Assembly: GCA_022605405.1 (NCBI GenBank)
Contig: JABYQQ010000021.1
Location: forward strand, 310,001 to 374,000
DNA length: 64,000 nucleotides
Source: Earliella scabrosa
Taxonomy: Eukaryota; Basidiomycota; Agaricomycetes; Polyporales; Polyporaceae
Direction of reading: 5' to 3'
Every line of letters starts with the position of its first letter. Within the stretch, counting starts at the first letter, position 1. This document shows, piece by piece, positions 10,506 to 21,917 of this stretch. The notes under the pieces were generated by a model that was not told where the DNA came from, made no database searches, and saw only the letters and a list, made by a program, of their open reading frames with translations. Both the position numbers and the translations under genes were made by a program.

Positions 10506-10991
10506 TGGTAAAGCTCATAAAAAGCCTTCGTAGACATCACCAGACGAACACAACAGAGCGACCAATATGCAAGATATGTACAAATAGCTTTACAGGATAT
10601 GGTAAACATGATTAAAATTCTCTCACTGTAGTATTTACCATATTACTATTCTGACCCAAGGTATGCCCTAGGACGCCCGAATAGGCGCTTACATCCTGAA
10701 ATAACCGAAAATGGGCCGCCCAAAATCGATGAAGACGCTCAAAGATTACTATATATGGTACCTGGTTGCTAAGCATTTCCGTATATGTTAGCACCGAAAA
10801 CGGCCTACCCTAGTATATAACCTCTGAGTGAATATTCGACGGTCCTGGCTCCCCTGCCCGCGCATTCGCCCCATGCGTCGAACTTTGAGTAGCTGAACTG
10901 TACAGTCGTTCTCACGGGGCACTTCATCCACGGTCCACCCAGTAGAGTGGCCCCCTCGCCATCACTATATCGATCACTATCGACCTCGAAA
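10506..10991. other. AT-richer intergenic segment, no gene
   Basis: No coding frame is supported. The stretch 10560-10800 is more AT-rich than its surroundings. ATATGGTAAA at 10597-10606 and TTTACCATAT at 10634-10643 form a 10-bp inverted repeat. The promoter of the next plus-strand gene should lie in the last part. Confidence 0.5.
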
Positions 10992-12122
10992 ATGTTAGCC
11001 TCCGCCCCTGCCGAGGCCTACGTCGCTGCCAAGAGAATTTTACAATTCTGTACTTTTGCTCATTCCACACTTCATAACCCCAGAAATCTGGAAGGCCATT
11101 GGGGCCCGCCATACACCCAGACGGCCGCGGATGTATTCAACTTCGTGATTCCCCAAGGCTGTCTATGCGCGGCGGAAAGGTTCGATCTATCTCTATCAAG
11201 AGAGAGATTGGAAGAGCTTGGGATTTTGGAGAGAGACACGGATGATAATGATCATGGTGGGAGCTTATACAAGTCAAGGTCGTGTTCATTTGCTCATGTT
11301 TACACCAACCGTCCCGCGAATTAGCTTCTGATGTTGAAGGTGAGTACAAATGCTCCAATTCCTGGGATAACCTACGATCTACGGTCCTCGAACCTAGCAG
11401 ACTCCGAGTCCAACCACGGCGGCGGTCAGTTGAGTCAGTCGGACAACAATCAGGATTTGAGAGCCATAGAACTGTCTAATGCATGGGTTCTAGATGATGA
11501 TAATATGTCAATCATGTCCACGACGACCAATGCAACCATCCCCGACCGTGACGCCCATCAAAACTTCCCCGATATCATGGTGCTGCACATCAAGACCACC
11601 CCCGTTCCTATGCCCTCGGACCCGGAGGCGCGAGTGGGCTGGGATCTTCGTAACGGCGAACGGGTCTCCCATTGTTGCCAGCTGGTCATCGGGGAACTCA
11701 AGAAAGCACCCCCTCGCGGCCTGCGTGGGCTCGAGTACGATCAAGCCCGCTCGAAACTTTTGTCCCAAGCCATGGCCGACCTCACCTTCTATGTCTCCGT
11801 GGCGTTTGCTCGCGACCCCCAAATGACAAGTGTCATCGGCATGGTTGGTGCGGGGGCATGGTGGAAGTGGGCAGAAATACGGCGAGAGGACGCAACACCA
11901 TACAGCACCCTTGAAGATGCCCCGAAAGACTCAGCGGTGCTGGTTGAAGCGCGTGCAAAGCTTGTTGCTGCGTTCTCTCGAGCGACCCACCGTGGTCCTC
12001 TTGTACGTCTTGGAACCTGGGTTTCCGACCGCCAGTGGACGTCTCTTCGTGGACGAGCAGTCGACATCCTCAACGCACACATACATCACCAGCCTCCACA
12101 GCCCCATTTCCATGCCAACTGA
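10992..12122 (+). CDS. Orphan basidiomycete protein, probable two or more exons
   Basis: Two long open stretches belong together. The first starts at ATG 10992 (MLASAPAEAYVAAKRIL) and is open to about 11270. The second covers 11331-12122 and ends IHHQPPQPHFHAN. I could not fix the splice join; donors and acceptors exist between 11275 and 11400. The second part contains VIGELKKAPPRGL, whose E-x-K is reminiscent of PD-(D/E)XK nuclease-fold proteins, and GMVGAGAWWKWAEI. That is weak evidence and I assign no function. The gene is followed in the same direction by another orphan gene at 12648. Confidence 0.5.
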
Positions 12123-12647
12123 CCCGGTACTATACGCATGTGCTTCTGACTGGGTTGCAGATTACCATGCGCACGAGGAGTACTTGATGTACATGTACAT
12201 GTTACACGCTGTTTGTTTACTTCTGCTTATCCGTTTTACTGTACTGTGTCTGACTTTGCCTATGCTCCCCATATCATCCATGATCTTTACATTCTTCCAA
12301 CGTGCGGTTCTTCCCCTCCCAACTGATAAATATGACCACGACACGATACGAGCCTTCGCCTCAATCAATCTGTACTGCCCTTCAAGTTCGCGTTCACCAT
12401 TGTTGACTTGAACGACAGCCAGCATCTGGGAATGACTTAGTCCTGTCAACTTGTTGTCTGTCTTTGGCCATTTCATGTACATACATTGGAACATAGGGGA
12501 CGGGTGGATAGATCAGGGATAGATCAATCCAGGATCGGGATGGCGGCTGGCGTGCATTTTTGACTCGAATCGAGCAGGTGGCCAAACAAGGCACGCGTTG
12601 TCCATTCGACGCCACGTCCACATCCTGACCCATCTCAGACTCTACCC
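12123..12647. other. Intergenic, no gene seen
   Basis: The 525 bp between two co-directional orphan genes hold only short random frames. The 3' UTR of the left gene and the promoter of the right gene are expected here. Confidence 0.5.
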
Positions 12648-13166
12648 ATGATGGCTCCACCGACTCTCTCTCATACGCCGGTTGATTCTACCTCTCGTGC
12701 TTCATTGCCCTCCCCCACCCATGCTCACAAAGTCACACATGCTCGCCCTACCCCAGCCTCCGACGTCCCACAAGGACCCAATGTAACCCGCGCCTACGGT
12801 ATCAGGCTGGATGCGGAGTGCATCTTCACATGGGGGAAACGTCTCTACGAAGAGCGGGAGCCCGGAGAACTTGACAACCTGCCCCCAGCCGAAGTCCGCT
12901 CCCGAGTCGAGAGCATGACGCCCGCCACAATTGCCTACATCCCCCACAAAGTATACACCCAGTTCCCCAACCTCCCCCGCTTACGTCGCAACATCCTCCT
13001 GATCCCGTACCGCGCTACAATGGAGTGGCTACTAGTCATCAAGGATAACAGCTCTCGTGAGGCTGCCGAGTTGCGGGTTGATCCGGAAACCCTCAAACGC
13101 GTGAAGGAGTTTGTGGGAGTCGGCAACCAGCCTGCGAAGTGGTATGATGTGACCGATCGGGCCTAA
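12648..13166 (+). CDS. Orphan small protein with Pro/Ser/Thr-rich start
   Basis: A single-exon frame of 172 codons begins ATG-ATG at 12648. The first 45 residues are rich in Pro, Ser and Thr and probably disordered. The rest looks folded: NVTRAYGIRLDAECIFTWG, TPATIAYIPHKVY, LLIPYRATMEWLLVIKDN and ETLKRVKEFVGVG. The frame composition is clearly coding. I do not recognise the family. Short genes with a proline-rich start also occur at 19403 and 63789, but they share no clear motif. Confidence 0.55.
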   Translation: MMAPPTLSHTPVDSTSRASLPSPTHAHKVTHARPTPASDVPQGPNVTRAYGIRLDAECIFTWGKRLYEEREPGELDNLPPAEVRSRVESMTPATIAYIPHKVYTQFPNLPRLRRNILLIPYRATMEWLLVIKDNSSREAAELRVDPETLKRVKEFVGVGNQPAKWYDVTDRA

Positions 13167-14228
13167 CGGTGCGTATAAACAGCAGCTGTTGATATCTTTC
13201 GTAACTCAATGGTCATCTAGAGCTGGTTCATGAGCGGCCCAAGAGCGGGCAGATCATGTCTCTGTTCCACGTTGCATCGGTATAGTTAGCCATACAGATC
13301 AGATGTTCACGCCTTTCATGAACCGGGTCTGCACTCCTGATGCTCTCCTTGGTTATGCGGCGATATCCAAGATGTGTTGGTCTACATACGACATAGCTTT
13401 GTGTATTATGCATGCTCGTCCTTGCACTCGCTTTCTACCATGTATACTGATTTTGCCGGGCTTCTAGGCCTGTCCACTGGCAGTGCCCCATATAGCGCAC
13501 AAGAACATGGCCCCCCCATGTATTAGTGAGCGCGAGGGTGGCAGCGTTAGACTTTATTCATTGTCGTACGAGTGCCAGACCTGAGTCAGTTTCGGCCACT
13601 CTTATGCTCACGTGGTTCTAACGGCCATGGCCTGACCATGGCCTGACCATGGTCCAAACCGGGCATACTGAAACTTCGGGTAAGGATATACACAAGTGTT
13701 GAATGTAGAGATTGGTCTCGGCTTTGAGCTCAATATTTGGCAGTGTGCAGTGGCATTCGGTAACCCAAGTGGAGAGATAAGTATCCACATCCTCTATCGG
13801 TGGAATGATAATAGCAATGGCCCTCCGGGCGGACCTGTACACTTCTTCCACGCGACAACCAGCCGAGTATCTCCAGATCAATGGGCCGCGGGCGGGCCGC
13901 ATACAGAGACTGCGGCTGATGGCCCATCGGCACGCGACGTGAAGGCGCTTACCTACACCTAGCGGACCGACGCTGAAATGAAAGGGACGCTTCCGTAGTA
14001 CTCTCGGTAGAAGACCTGTTTCACTTTCGAGCGTGAATTCGCGAGACTTCTGGGCTTGTTTCTACACAGGGACAAGTACACGAGGAAGAAGAGAGTGAGG
14101 ATACATGAACCTACGCCGACCGTCGGGAACGGTATTGCAAATGGCGCACGGCCTGCTGACAATTTCCAGGTTACACGGGGAGAGCTTGTTGAGGGGGGTG
14201 TTGTCCCCCGCTAGTGATTCGAAAGTGG
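13167..14228. other. Mostly non-coding; short CATGGCCTGAC repeat
   Basis: No convincing gene. CATGGCCTGAC repeats occur at 13621-13659, related to the 22-bp repeat at 1468. On the minus strand an open frame at 13959-14162 contains a hydrophobic run (CILTLFFLVYLSLC) and could be a 3' exon of the F-box gene to its right, through an intron that starts with GTGAGTAC near 14275, but this is weak. Confidence 0.4.
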
Positions 14229-15911
14229 TCAACGGGACGTTCCAGACCTGAACAGCGACAACGGGTACTCACGAACGTCGGTCAAGTGATCGTATTCCAG
14301 TAACCAGTACCAGTCGTACCATCCGAGGCGATCAACATCTACCTCCCAACGGAGCGGCGGGTGGCAGATCGACGGATAACCGCGGCAGATTGGCACAACG
14401 GTCTCCCTGAAGCCGATCAGCTCCAGCGAAGGGAAGTCTGCCACTATGCCGGTCATGATATCGTATGGTATAGTTAGCACTGATCTGTCGGACATGTCTA
14501 TGATATGTAGCGCCACCATGCGTTCGTGACGCCTGAACTGTGATGAATATATCAGTCGAACGGACGGCTCAGCAGTATCGAACGCTCGTTCTCACCACAT
14601 CTATTACTTCCGGCATAGAGACGTCTATGTCGCATATGTTGGTGTACAAGAGCAGCGCGCGCAGCCCGACCGGGACGACGTCTTGCAGGTACAGCATGTC
14701 CGTTCGATCGAAACGGGACCGAGACAGCTCGAATCCTAGGACTTCGATGGAGGGCAGTGCACGGATGGCGTCCAGGAGGGGCGCCTGGTTCATCGTTCTG
14801 GCGGAGTAGAACACCACGTGCAACATACGCAGTCTAGACTTGTTCCGTAGGAATGCACCGACGTGGCGCAAGCTGTCACAGTCGACCGTCGGGCTGATAT
14901 CGCCAACGAGCTTCAATTCCTCCAAAAGGGGGCACGCGGTCGGCGCAGCTGCCATCGCCAAGAGCGCAACGTCGATCGCTCCGCCCATGACGCAAAGCTT
15001 CAGCCGGACGAGGTTGTTGGTAGTTATGATTGCGGGTAGGGCGTCGACGTGGTGCGCGTCTACAACAGTGAGCGAGGATATGCGAGGAGTCGGGGCGGAC
15101 CAGTCCGCGTCTCCGTGCAATTCGACATCACGCAGTGACGGGGAGTTCCTTTCCACCAACTCCGAGACTATTTGCGGAATTCCGGGTCGGCCGCCGTAGG
15201 GGTCGTAGTCGGTAGACCAGAAACTGTAGCTCACGCGCAGGGCCGTCAGTCCGCGCAGCGACGCAAGCTGGGGCGTCACGAAACAATGACTGCATGGCGC
15301 GTCAGCGCCGGTTAGCTGCAGCGAACGGGAGAGCCACGCACGGTATCGCAATCGACGTCAACCGAGGGCAGTGGGCAGCGAGGGCCGAATAGATATGTGC
15401 AGAGTGGTCGTACGTCTGTCCGCCCCAAACGAATGCCTGCAGCATGTGCATTCGCTGCACGGCCTTCTGTATAAGGTCTGCAGTGGATCAGGGACTCGCT
15501 GCAAGAGGCTGACGAGGGTAGGAACTCACTGAGGTGCCTGTCGTACAGGCCTTTCGGGTACGAGTGTTGATACCAGCAAACCGAGATCGATCTGACTGCT
15601 CGTGCGAACCCCGGCGAACTCTCGACGCGCCTGAGAATCGCCTCGTTTCGGTAGAACTGTCGTGCGAGGATGGCCGCGTCTGACTTGGTGAAGCTCAGCG
15701 GATCGTACGGTGCAATGCCGTAAGCGAGGCTCAAGGACGGGAAGAGGATGGGCATCGACAGCTCCCGCATAGTTCGAGAGAGAGATGACCAGGTGAACTG
15801 AAGACTGCGAGGGGCGCAGCGGACGATGCGCTGCCATATCTCCACCGGGGTGTTCGTGACTGCCCGTGCAAGACGCGTGGGCTCGTCAGCGACCGCATAT
15901 GTTGAGGACAT
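14229..15911 (-). CDS. F-box / LRR protein, several exons
   Basis: The start is ATG 15909-15911. The first exon contains TNTPVEIWQRIVRCAPRSL, an F-box-like helix pair, then TWSSLSRTMRELSMPILF. Later exons carry leucine-rich segments: MLQAFVWGGQ, LAAHCPRLTSIAIP joined across a GTGCGT intron to HCFVTPQLASLRGLTALRVS, then SPSLRDVELHGDADW, LLEELKLVGDIS and LPSIEVLGFELSRS. The last exon (about 14229-14540) follows a GTGAGA intron and reads MVALHIIDMSDRSVL. The exact first intron is not settled because two frames are open near 15470. The role is inferred as an SCF adaptor; substrate unknown. Confidence 0.65.
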
Positions 15912-16693
15912 GGCCAACGTGGTACCCGAACAGGATGGAATGGGCGACGCGGACTGCAGCCCGTGAGACGAACGTACGATGCCCGTGTACCGTGCTCGAG
16001 AGAAATATAGTGCTGCAGGACAGGTCGCATGTTATCCGGTCAGCAGCAAGCGCTTCGAGCGGGGGAGCGGGAAGGGATCTCGTGCGCGATGTGGCCTCGG
16101 TGTTGATGCGCCGCTTACAGTTTCGACCGCATCCGCACGTTGGCCCGCGGAATCGGCACACGCGCGACCCTGACGCTGCCTAGCAAGCACAAATGAACGT
16201 GTCGCGCGCCTCTGGGCTGGGTCTCGACGCATAGTGCGAATGGTCGGTGGAAGCTGCCGGTCTGTCCAGACGTAAACTTTAAACGAGACGTACCGATCGA
16301 AGCAGGCAAAAGTTACGCACTGGCAGATCGCGTAGCCGCGTACAGGGTTGTAGAGGTCGACTGCAGGCGGAATCCATCTGTGTCGGGAGACGCTGTACGT
16401 GTCTCGAAGTTTGCAGACAAACTCCGTTAGACCACCGCCTGCCTATCTATACACATGTGAGAGGAGTGCGCATCAGGCCCGCGCGCATCAGCGCGCCAGG
16501 TTGCCGCGTTTGTACATAGCGCGATACGATATAGCGCCGCGCGGCCGTGTGGCGTGCGCGTACATGCACAGTCGCCATTGCATGTGAATCTCCAACCCGA
16601 TATGGACCCGCGACTCCACCGTACGTGACGCGGGGACGCGGCTTCGACGTACAAGTACCCGCGCGCCGGGCCTGTGGCCGGGCAAGTCAAGCT
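15912..16693. other. Intergenic, no gene seen
   Basis: Open frames here are short, Arg-rich and present on both strands, as expected for GC-rich non-coding DNA. No gene is supported. Confidence 0.4.
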
Positions 16694-17183
16694 ATGCCCT
16701 TTATCATACCTCCACCGCGCGACGCTCTTCCTGGGGATGGTGCCGGGACGCACGAACGCGCCGCAGATTCCCGCGATGTCGTTCAGTTGGCGGAGGCGAT
16801 CAACGGGTCAAGCGAGCAAGCGCATTCCGAAGGCGTGCAGGTGCGCCTCGAGGAACACGGACACGACCGAGAGCTTCGCCGCGTTCTTCTATCGACTGCC
16901 CAGATAGATCCGGTAAGTCCGAGCTCGTCGTCCGCGTGTCCTGCTGCCAACAAATGATTGTCAGATGACATTCCTGGTATCCATTACCGCTATAAACGTA
17001 CCCGGCCGTATGCCTCACATACGTCTGAGGATCAACCAGATTCCTAGGTTCCGGATTCAGGATGGGCGCCCTGCGCGGTTCTGGGAGGCCGTCAGGATGG
17101 GGATGTCGCGAGTTGTAGGGGGCAACTTCCGCTACATAGCGGCTGAAGCGATGGAGGTCGTGCTCGTCACCGAGGAGTTGTAG
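16694..17183 (+). CDS. Small orphan protein, two exons
   Basis: Exon 1 runs 16694-16912 (MPFIIPPPRDALPGDGAG, later GVQVRLEEHGHDRELRRVLL) and ends at a GTAAGT donor. Exon 2 runs 16965-17183 after TTGTCAG and reads MTFLVSITAINVPGRMPHI, then QDGRPARFWEAVRMGMS and EAMEVVLVTEEL. The junction is phase 0 and gives 145 residues. The second exon looks clearly protein-like; the first is less certain. The family is not recognised. Confidence 0.4.
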
Positions 17184-18360
17184 GCGGTAGCTCTCGGAGT
17201 GAGACCTCCGACGTCCAGCATCGTGTCGCGTGCATATGCTTGTACTGTTCCGCGCCACACGCGTTGCCCTGGCCACGACCGCCATGTTTCGCGGTGCCCG
17301 CTCGCGTGCAGAAATACAGAGTAACGTGGTTGCTTACTCGACCAGTAGGCAATTGGCTGCTTTGCGACCCGCAGAAACCTACGTCGACGATCCCCGGTCC
17401 TGGTTGGCGTAGGTTCCTCCCACGGCATGAACGTCCTACACTGTTTTGTGTGAGTGCCGGGGTAGGGGGGGGGCGTCGTAAATAGTGGACGGCAAGGGCA
17501 GCGGTGCGTTCGGCGGAGGTCGTGTGAAGTTGGCAACTCGGAGGAGCGGCTACCTGGACGCGACGAGTCGGTGTATACGTATGTTTGTTCGGTGGCGCCT
17601 CCAGCCCCTTCGGGTTAGATAAGCAATTTGATCCCGAGTCTGCTATGCATCTTCGCAAACCGTTTACTTCGCGCGGTGGCTGGACACCGTAACTCGAAGA
17701 TGGAGACCCTCTAGCGCAGTTCTATGGAAGTTACCCACGACGATGAGGCATGACAGACCCGAGTGTGGCCGGTAATCCGGCCCCGGTGCCTCGGCCGGAC
17801 CGTATTGTGCGTCAATCTGTTACGTAAACATGCAGTCACCCGTTCCGCTCCACGCACTGCAGACTGGGAACGGCGAGCTCGCCTTTGTGTCGCCCACCGG
17901 TGACCAACCTTTGGCGACGTTTCCGTACAGCTGGTCGCTCTATCGGTCTTTCGCCCGTCCACAAAGTCGCGTAGCACGCCCGCCGAACTGCGGTGTGTCG
18001 TCGAGCGTCCGCACGCTCGCTCCCGACGATCTCTGCCCTGCATTTTGGCGACGGCGAATCCTACTGTAGTAGTATCGATCCAGGACGCCGAGACACGGAA
18101 GCGCACAAACGATCGGCCGACAGACAGGCTTCTGCCGCAAGGACGAGGAAGAGAGGGAGGTGGAGTTTCCACCGCGAGAACACGGCGCAAGTCCTGCACC
18201 TGACGTGATCTGGATGACCAAAGAAAAGGCTGAACGTGTTTACAAGACGAGTTGAGAAGGTCCAGCTCATGTTCCGTCTCCGCGCGGTCTATCGCCCCCC
18301 TTCCCCCCACGCACACACGCTCGAACGCATCGACGCCAGTCTAGTGCCCTTCAACCCAGC
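17184..18360. other. Intergenic, no confident gene
   Basis: A 201-codon minus-strand frame (17711-18316) is open but is Arg/Ser-rich and shows no domain; I take it as a chance frame. The promoter of the MYND gene at 18361 lies at the right end. Confidence 0.4.
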
Positions 18361-19109
18361 ATGCTCCAGCGCCCGTGTGCTGTGTGCAGTACCCCGTCTA
18401 CTCTCACGTGCGGGAACTGCGGTACGGTCTGGTATTGTTCGTACGATCATGCGAAAGAGGTTAGCCGATTAAGCACTCCGGCACGTACGACGACTACTAA
18501 ACACCCACCCCCTCCGCGCGCCCTGCACAGGACTGGCAGTACCACGGGAGGGCGTGCACGATCCATCAGATCGGGCTGGCAGAAATCCACAGGAGGACCA
18601 GCACGCTCGCAGAGCGGCAGACGACCATGTCCGTCTACGAGACGGACAACCCGTGTGTCGACGCGTACGTCTTCGAGGTCGGGAAGGGTGCGTATCGCAA
18701 AGTCGCGCTGAGTCGCACGCTGATGTCGTTAACCACAGATTACATCCAGATGGCAGACGTCGAATACATTCACGCCAGACGTCCTCCGCCTGGACAACAC
18801 GTGCGACCGCTGATTCACCGGTGGATAGACAGCCGTGCCGCCGCCAACGTCGTCATCACCAAGGGACTCACGGGTGACGATCTACGATACCCTCTGGACG
18901 TGTGGTACGACAGAACTGCCTATCAAGCAGGAGGAAGCCGCAACGGAGCAGTGGATGTATTGTGCCAGAGCACCGTGCATCAGGATTGGAAGGAATGGAG
19001 CGGGAATGCGGTCGTCCTGAAGTTTGCTGGCTGTCGCAAGCAGGCATATCGTGACGTCAACGAGCTGGATCTGTACATTCTGGCCATGTATTTCACTTCT
19101 CTCAGATAA
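18361..19109 (+). CDS. MYND zinc-finger protein
   Basis: Exon 1 (18361-18459) begins MLQRPCAVCSTPSTLTCGNC, then GTVWYCSYDHAKE. The intron 18460-18530 runs from GTTAGC to CACAG and holds a CTAAA branch site. Exon 2 starts DWQYHGRACTIHQIGLAEIH. The ordered ligands C-x2-C, C-x2-C, YC-x3-H and H-x3-C form a complete MYND finger across the intron. The remaining ~170 residues (for example VDAYVFEVGKGAYRKVALS and VTKGLTGDDLRYPLDVWY-like text) match no domain I know. MYND fingers bind proline-rich protein motifs; MYND proteins with orphan tails are common in Agaricomycetes. The product has 225 residues. Confidence 0.8.
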
Positions 19110-19402
19110 TCACCCCGACCCCTACCTGTATCTACAACCCTGCAGTGCGCAACAACATCCTCTCACTGTCTGTGCAGATCTTCGGCGGGACAGCTGCTGC
19201 CCACCGCCGGTGCCGAACACGGCGTTTCCAATATTTCCTTTAAGGGGAGCTGCTTTTCCCCGAGCTCGATGCATTCGTGGTGGAAAAGGCCGCAGCACGC
19301 CTGGAGGCTGGATGTCCACCCACGCGCAATAAATTGCCGTAGTTATACGGCCCTTAAAAGACGTCGCCCTGCTCGCCGCGACCCGCCTCGCCACTCGTAG
19401 TC

Positions 19403-19984
19403 ATGGCTCCTTCACCACCCCGTCCCCTCAGCAGCCTACGCCGCGTCCTTCCGGACCCTCCGTCCCCTACTCAACCCCCTTCGCCGACGGACGCATGCCA
19501 TTCGCACTCGGACTTGCGACTCGCAAGTGCCATACCTCCAGCAGACTGCACCCTTGTCGCTACTCGCTCCGCGTTCTACAAGAGATACTGCAGCGAGATT
19601 GTCACGGTCCATCCATGCTCCATCGGTCCCCTGACCGCCGTCTACCCCGCCAAACTGACCGATGACGGTTGCGTACCGGTACTCATACATTCCCCGTCGC
19701 ATATGCCCGAACGGCGTTCCCCGTGGATAGTCAGCGCACAGCCGTGCGCGCCGATTGGGCCAGGAACTCGCGTCGATCTACCCGTTCTGGGCCGTGCCAG
19801 CGTCGACGTTGTGGTGGAGGACGTACAAGGATATTATATCTTCCGCCTCACCACCAAGGCGGACCGCTCCCGCCTCTATCTACTCGTCCCGAGGCAGTGG
19901 GCTCACGTCGCGACCGCCCCGGTCACTCGAGCGGTTAGGAGCATCAGGGGGAGGATTAAAAGGTCGATTAAGATTATTTGTTAA
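19403..19984 (+). CDS. Orphan protein with proline-rich N-terminus
   Basis: A 193-codon single-exon frame begins at ATG 19403, 294 bp after the MYND gene and in the same direction. The first 35 residues are rich in Pro and Ser. The rest alternates short beta-like stretches such as TLVATRSAFYKRYCSEIVTV, VVVEDVQGYYIFRLTT and RLYLLVPRQW and ends with a basic tail (IRGRIKRSIKII). No family is recognised. Confidence 0.5.
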   Translation: MAPSPPRPLSSLRRVLPDPPSPTQPPSPTDACHSHSDLRLASAIPPADCTLVATRSAFYKRYCSEIVTVHPCSIGPLTAVYPAKLTDDGCVPVLIHSPSHMPERRSPWIVSAQPCAPIGPGTRVDLPVLGRASVDVVVEDVQGYYIFRLTTKADRSRLYLLVPRQWAHVATAPVTRAVRSIRGRIKRSIKIIC

Positions 19985-20047
19985 CGGGCGTTTTAATCAA
20001 ACGCCCAACAGAGCTTACCGTGGAAAGATAATCCGCGTTTGCTGAAG

Positions 20048-20764
20048 TCACTGGGGATCTTCCACGACTTCGTCTTCCCCCTCGGAGTCCTCGTCTTCGG
20101 CAGCATCCTCAACCTCGTCGTCATCGTCATCGTCGCCCTCCACGTACTCGCCGTCTTCGTCAGCACTTGCCTCCTCATCGCTTTCGCCATCAGACTCGTG
20201 TTCGTCGCCTCCTTCGCACCAGGGCGCCCTCGCTTGTCGTGGTTCGCGTCGGCGCCGTCCTCAGCCTCGCGGGCAAGCTCTAAGGCTGCAAGCTTGAGGA
20301 TCCCGACGGCATCATGGTCTACAAGGTGAGTCTTCATTAGCTTCTTCGCCATCTCCACCGCCTTTCTCTGAAGACGCTCGGCTTCGGCCGCTTCACGCTC
20401 TCGCTTTGCAGTCTGCCAGTCGAGCCCTACATCCACTCCGGGCCTTCGATCACGGGTTCCCGTCGTAGCTGATAGTGCTACTTAGCGGGGGCATCCTGTT
20501 CTTTAAGGTCGAGGGCACGAGCATTGAGATCAGGTGGGTTGGCTGCGTATTTGTGTCGTCGGCAGTCTCACCGGAAGGTTGGGCGCCGTCGGGTAGGGGT
20601 GTTTCAGGTGCGTGCTCAAGTGGATTCTTGCGTTCAGCAGGCTGAAGTGGGTTGTCATCTAGGTGGCAGATACACGGTGGTACATATCTGCTGTCAGCAG
20701 GTAGGCCAGTGCGACCTGAGTCTGAACGAGGACGCTTCGTGCCCTTGCGACCTCGTGCGGGCAT
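20048..20764 (-). CDS. Acidic-tailed, probably nuclear protein; model uncertain
   Basis: The ATG at 20762-20764 starts MPARGRKGTKRPRSDSGR, a basic nuclear-signal-like opening. A charged helix (TAKREREAAEAERLQRKAVE) follows after a probable intron ending CTGGCAG near 20420, then DAVGILKLAALELAREAE. The C-terminus is strongly acidic (EGDDDDDDEVEDAAEDEDSE) and ends at 20048. The acidic part is in a different frame from the preceding helix and I find no clean intron between them. Either the model is wrong or the gene has a frameshift. Function unknown. Confidence 0.4.
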
Positions 20765-21917
20765 GCCCGTGAGGGAAGGAGCAGAGGAGATTAGACCCAA
20801 AGTGAGCGTTCCTTCGTTCTATCTATCCTCCGCGCGATAGTTCCCCTTACTATATCTTCGAAGGTCTACTACGTCAAGTTCGGAGCTTAAGAAGTGCCTC
20901 ACGCTATTGTCAGGTGGCACGACACTCTGGCCTCAGCCCACGGACGAGTTGGTTGGCCCCTGAAATGTGCGTGGTGTCCCGATTGGCTGTAAGGCGAACC
21001 CCAACTTAGCTCACCGCTCCATCTTCCTCATAGGTGAGACCATGTGATCTGCGGGTATCCTGTCGTCTTGATACGTCAACATGACAGGATTCCGGTGCTG
21101 TTCTGGACTTGAACGATCCCGGCGATTGCGACCACCTTTGCACCGATCCTTAATATTTTCCCATATGCGTGTCGTTTATGATGATTCAAACGCGTCACTG
21201 ACGAGCCCGACAGCGATACATACAGCGCAGAAACGATCATAGCTACCTGCTCGAAAGTCTCAGTATGAATGTATACCATAGATAGTTGTGTACTTATGTC
21301 AATCGATCTTATCCTGCTCAGGGATTGAATGTCGTGATGGACGTCAACGTCAACGTTCCAGTCTTCCTCCGCTAAGTATGCCACTCAGCTAGTGCCCTTG
21401 TAAGAATCAAAACCTGTCCATCGCTCTAACTCTAAAGCTACAGCCAATACGTCTTTCCAAGAACCACGACTTCAGAAACTACGTCTCCAATTTCGAAGTA
21501 GCGGGTAACCCGTTGCTGCTCATATATACACCTACGCAGTAGGTTAGGAACAGTGGCCGAACCCAGGAATGGGCCATGCAGAGACTCTCGACCCCAGACC
21601 GCCCCATTCACCATACCGCCCTATGCAGTGCATTGCAGATGCGGAGCTCAGTCTGCTGTCACGGTACGCTTGCATCACGCTGGCTGGGCCTTCACAAGTA
21701 CACCGTCATGTACCATGAGTATGGGATCGAGATGGTGTCCTGAGTATGATGAAGCGTCGCTCGAGCACGCGGATCCCATGTGCAATGAGCGGCGTGCAGA
21801 GAAGACAAGGTGGGTCGGGCAGTGGCAGCACATTAGACTAGAGTCAGTCCTATGTCCGTCCCAATCTCATCGCGTAGTCGCACTGTACATAACAACCATC
21901 GAGGGGAGACCATTGAT
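20765..21917. other. Intergenic, no confident gene
   Basis: Frames at 21076-21384 (minus) and 21553-21948 (plus) are open but show no domain and no supporting introns. I see nothing else. Confidence 0.4.

Noticed and set aside
17711..18316. 201-codon minus-strand frame upstream of the MYND gene
   Set aside because: Arg/Ser-rich with no domain, no splice support and no bias against the opposite strand; taken as a chance open frame in GC-rich DNA.
20039..20329. Hydrophobic plus-strand frame that looks like a membrane protein
   Set aside because: It is the antisense of an acidic Asp/Glu tract, which always reads as Val/Leu/Ile on the other strand.
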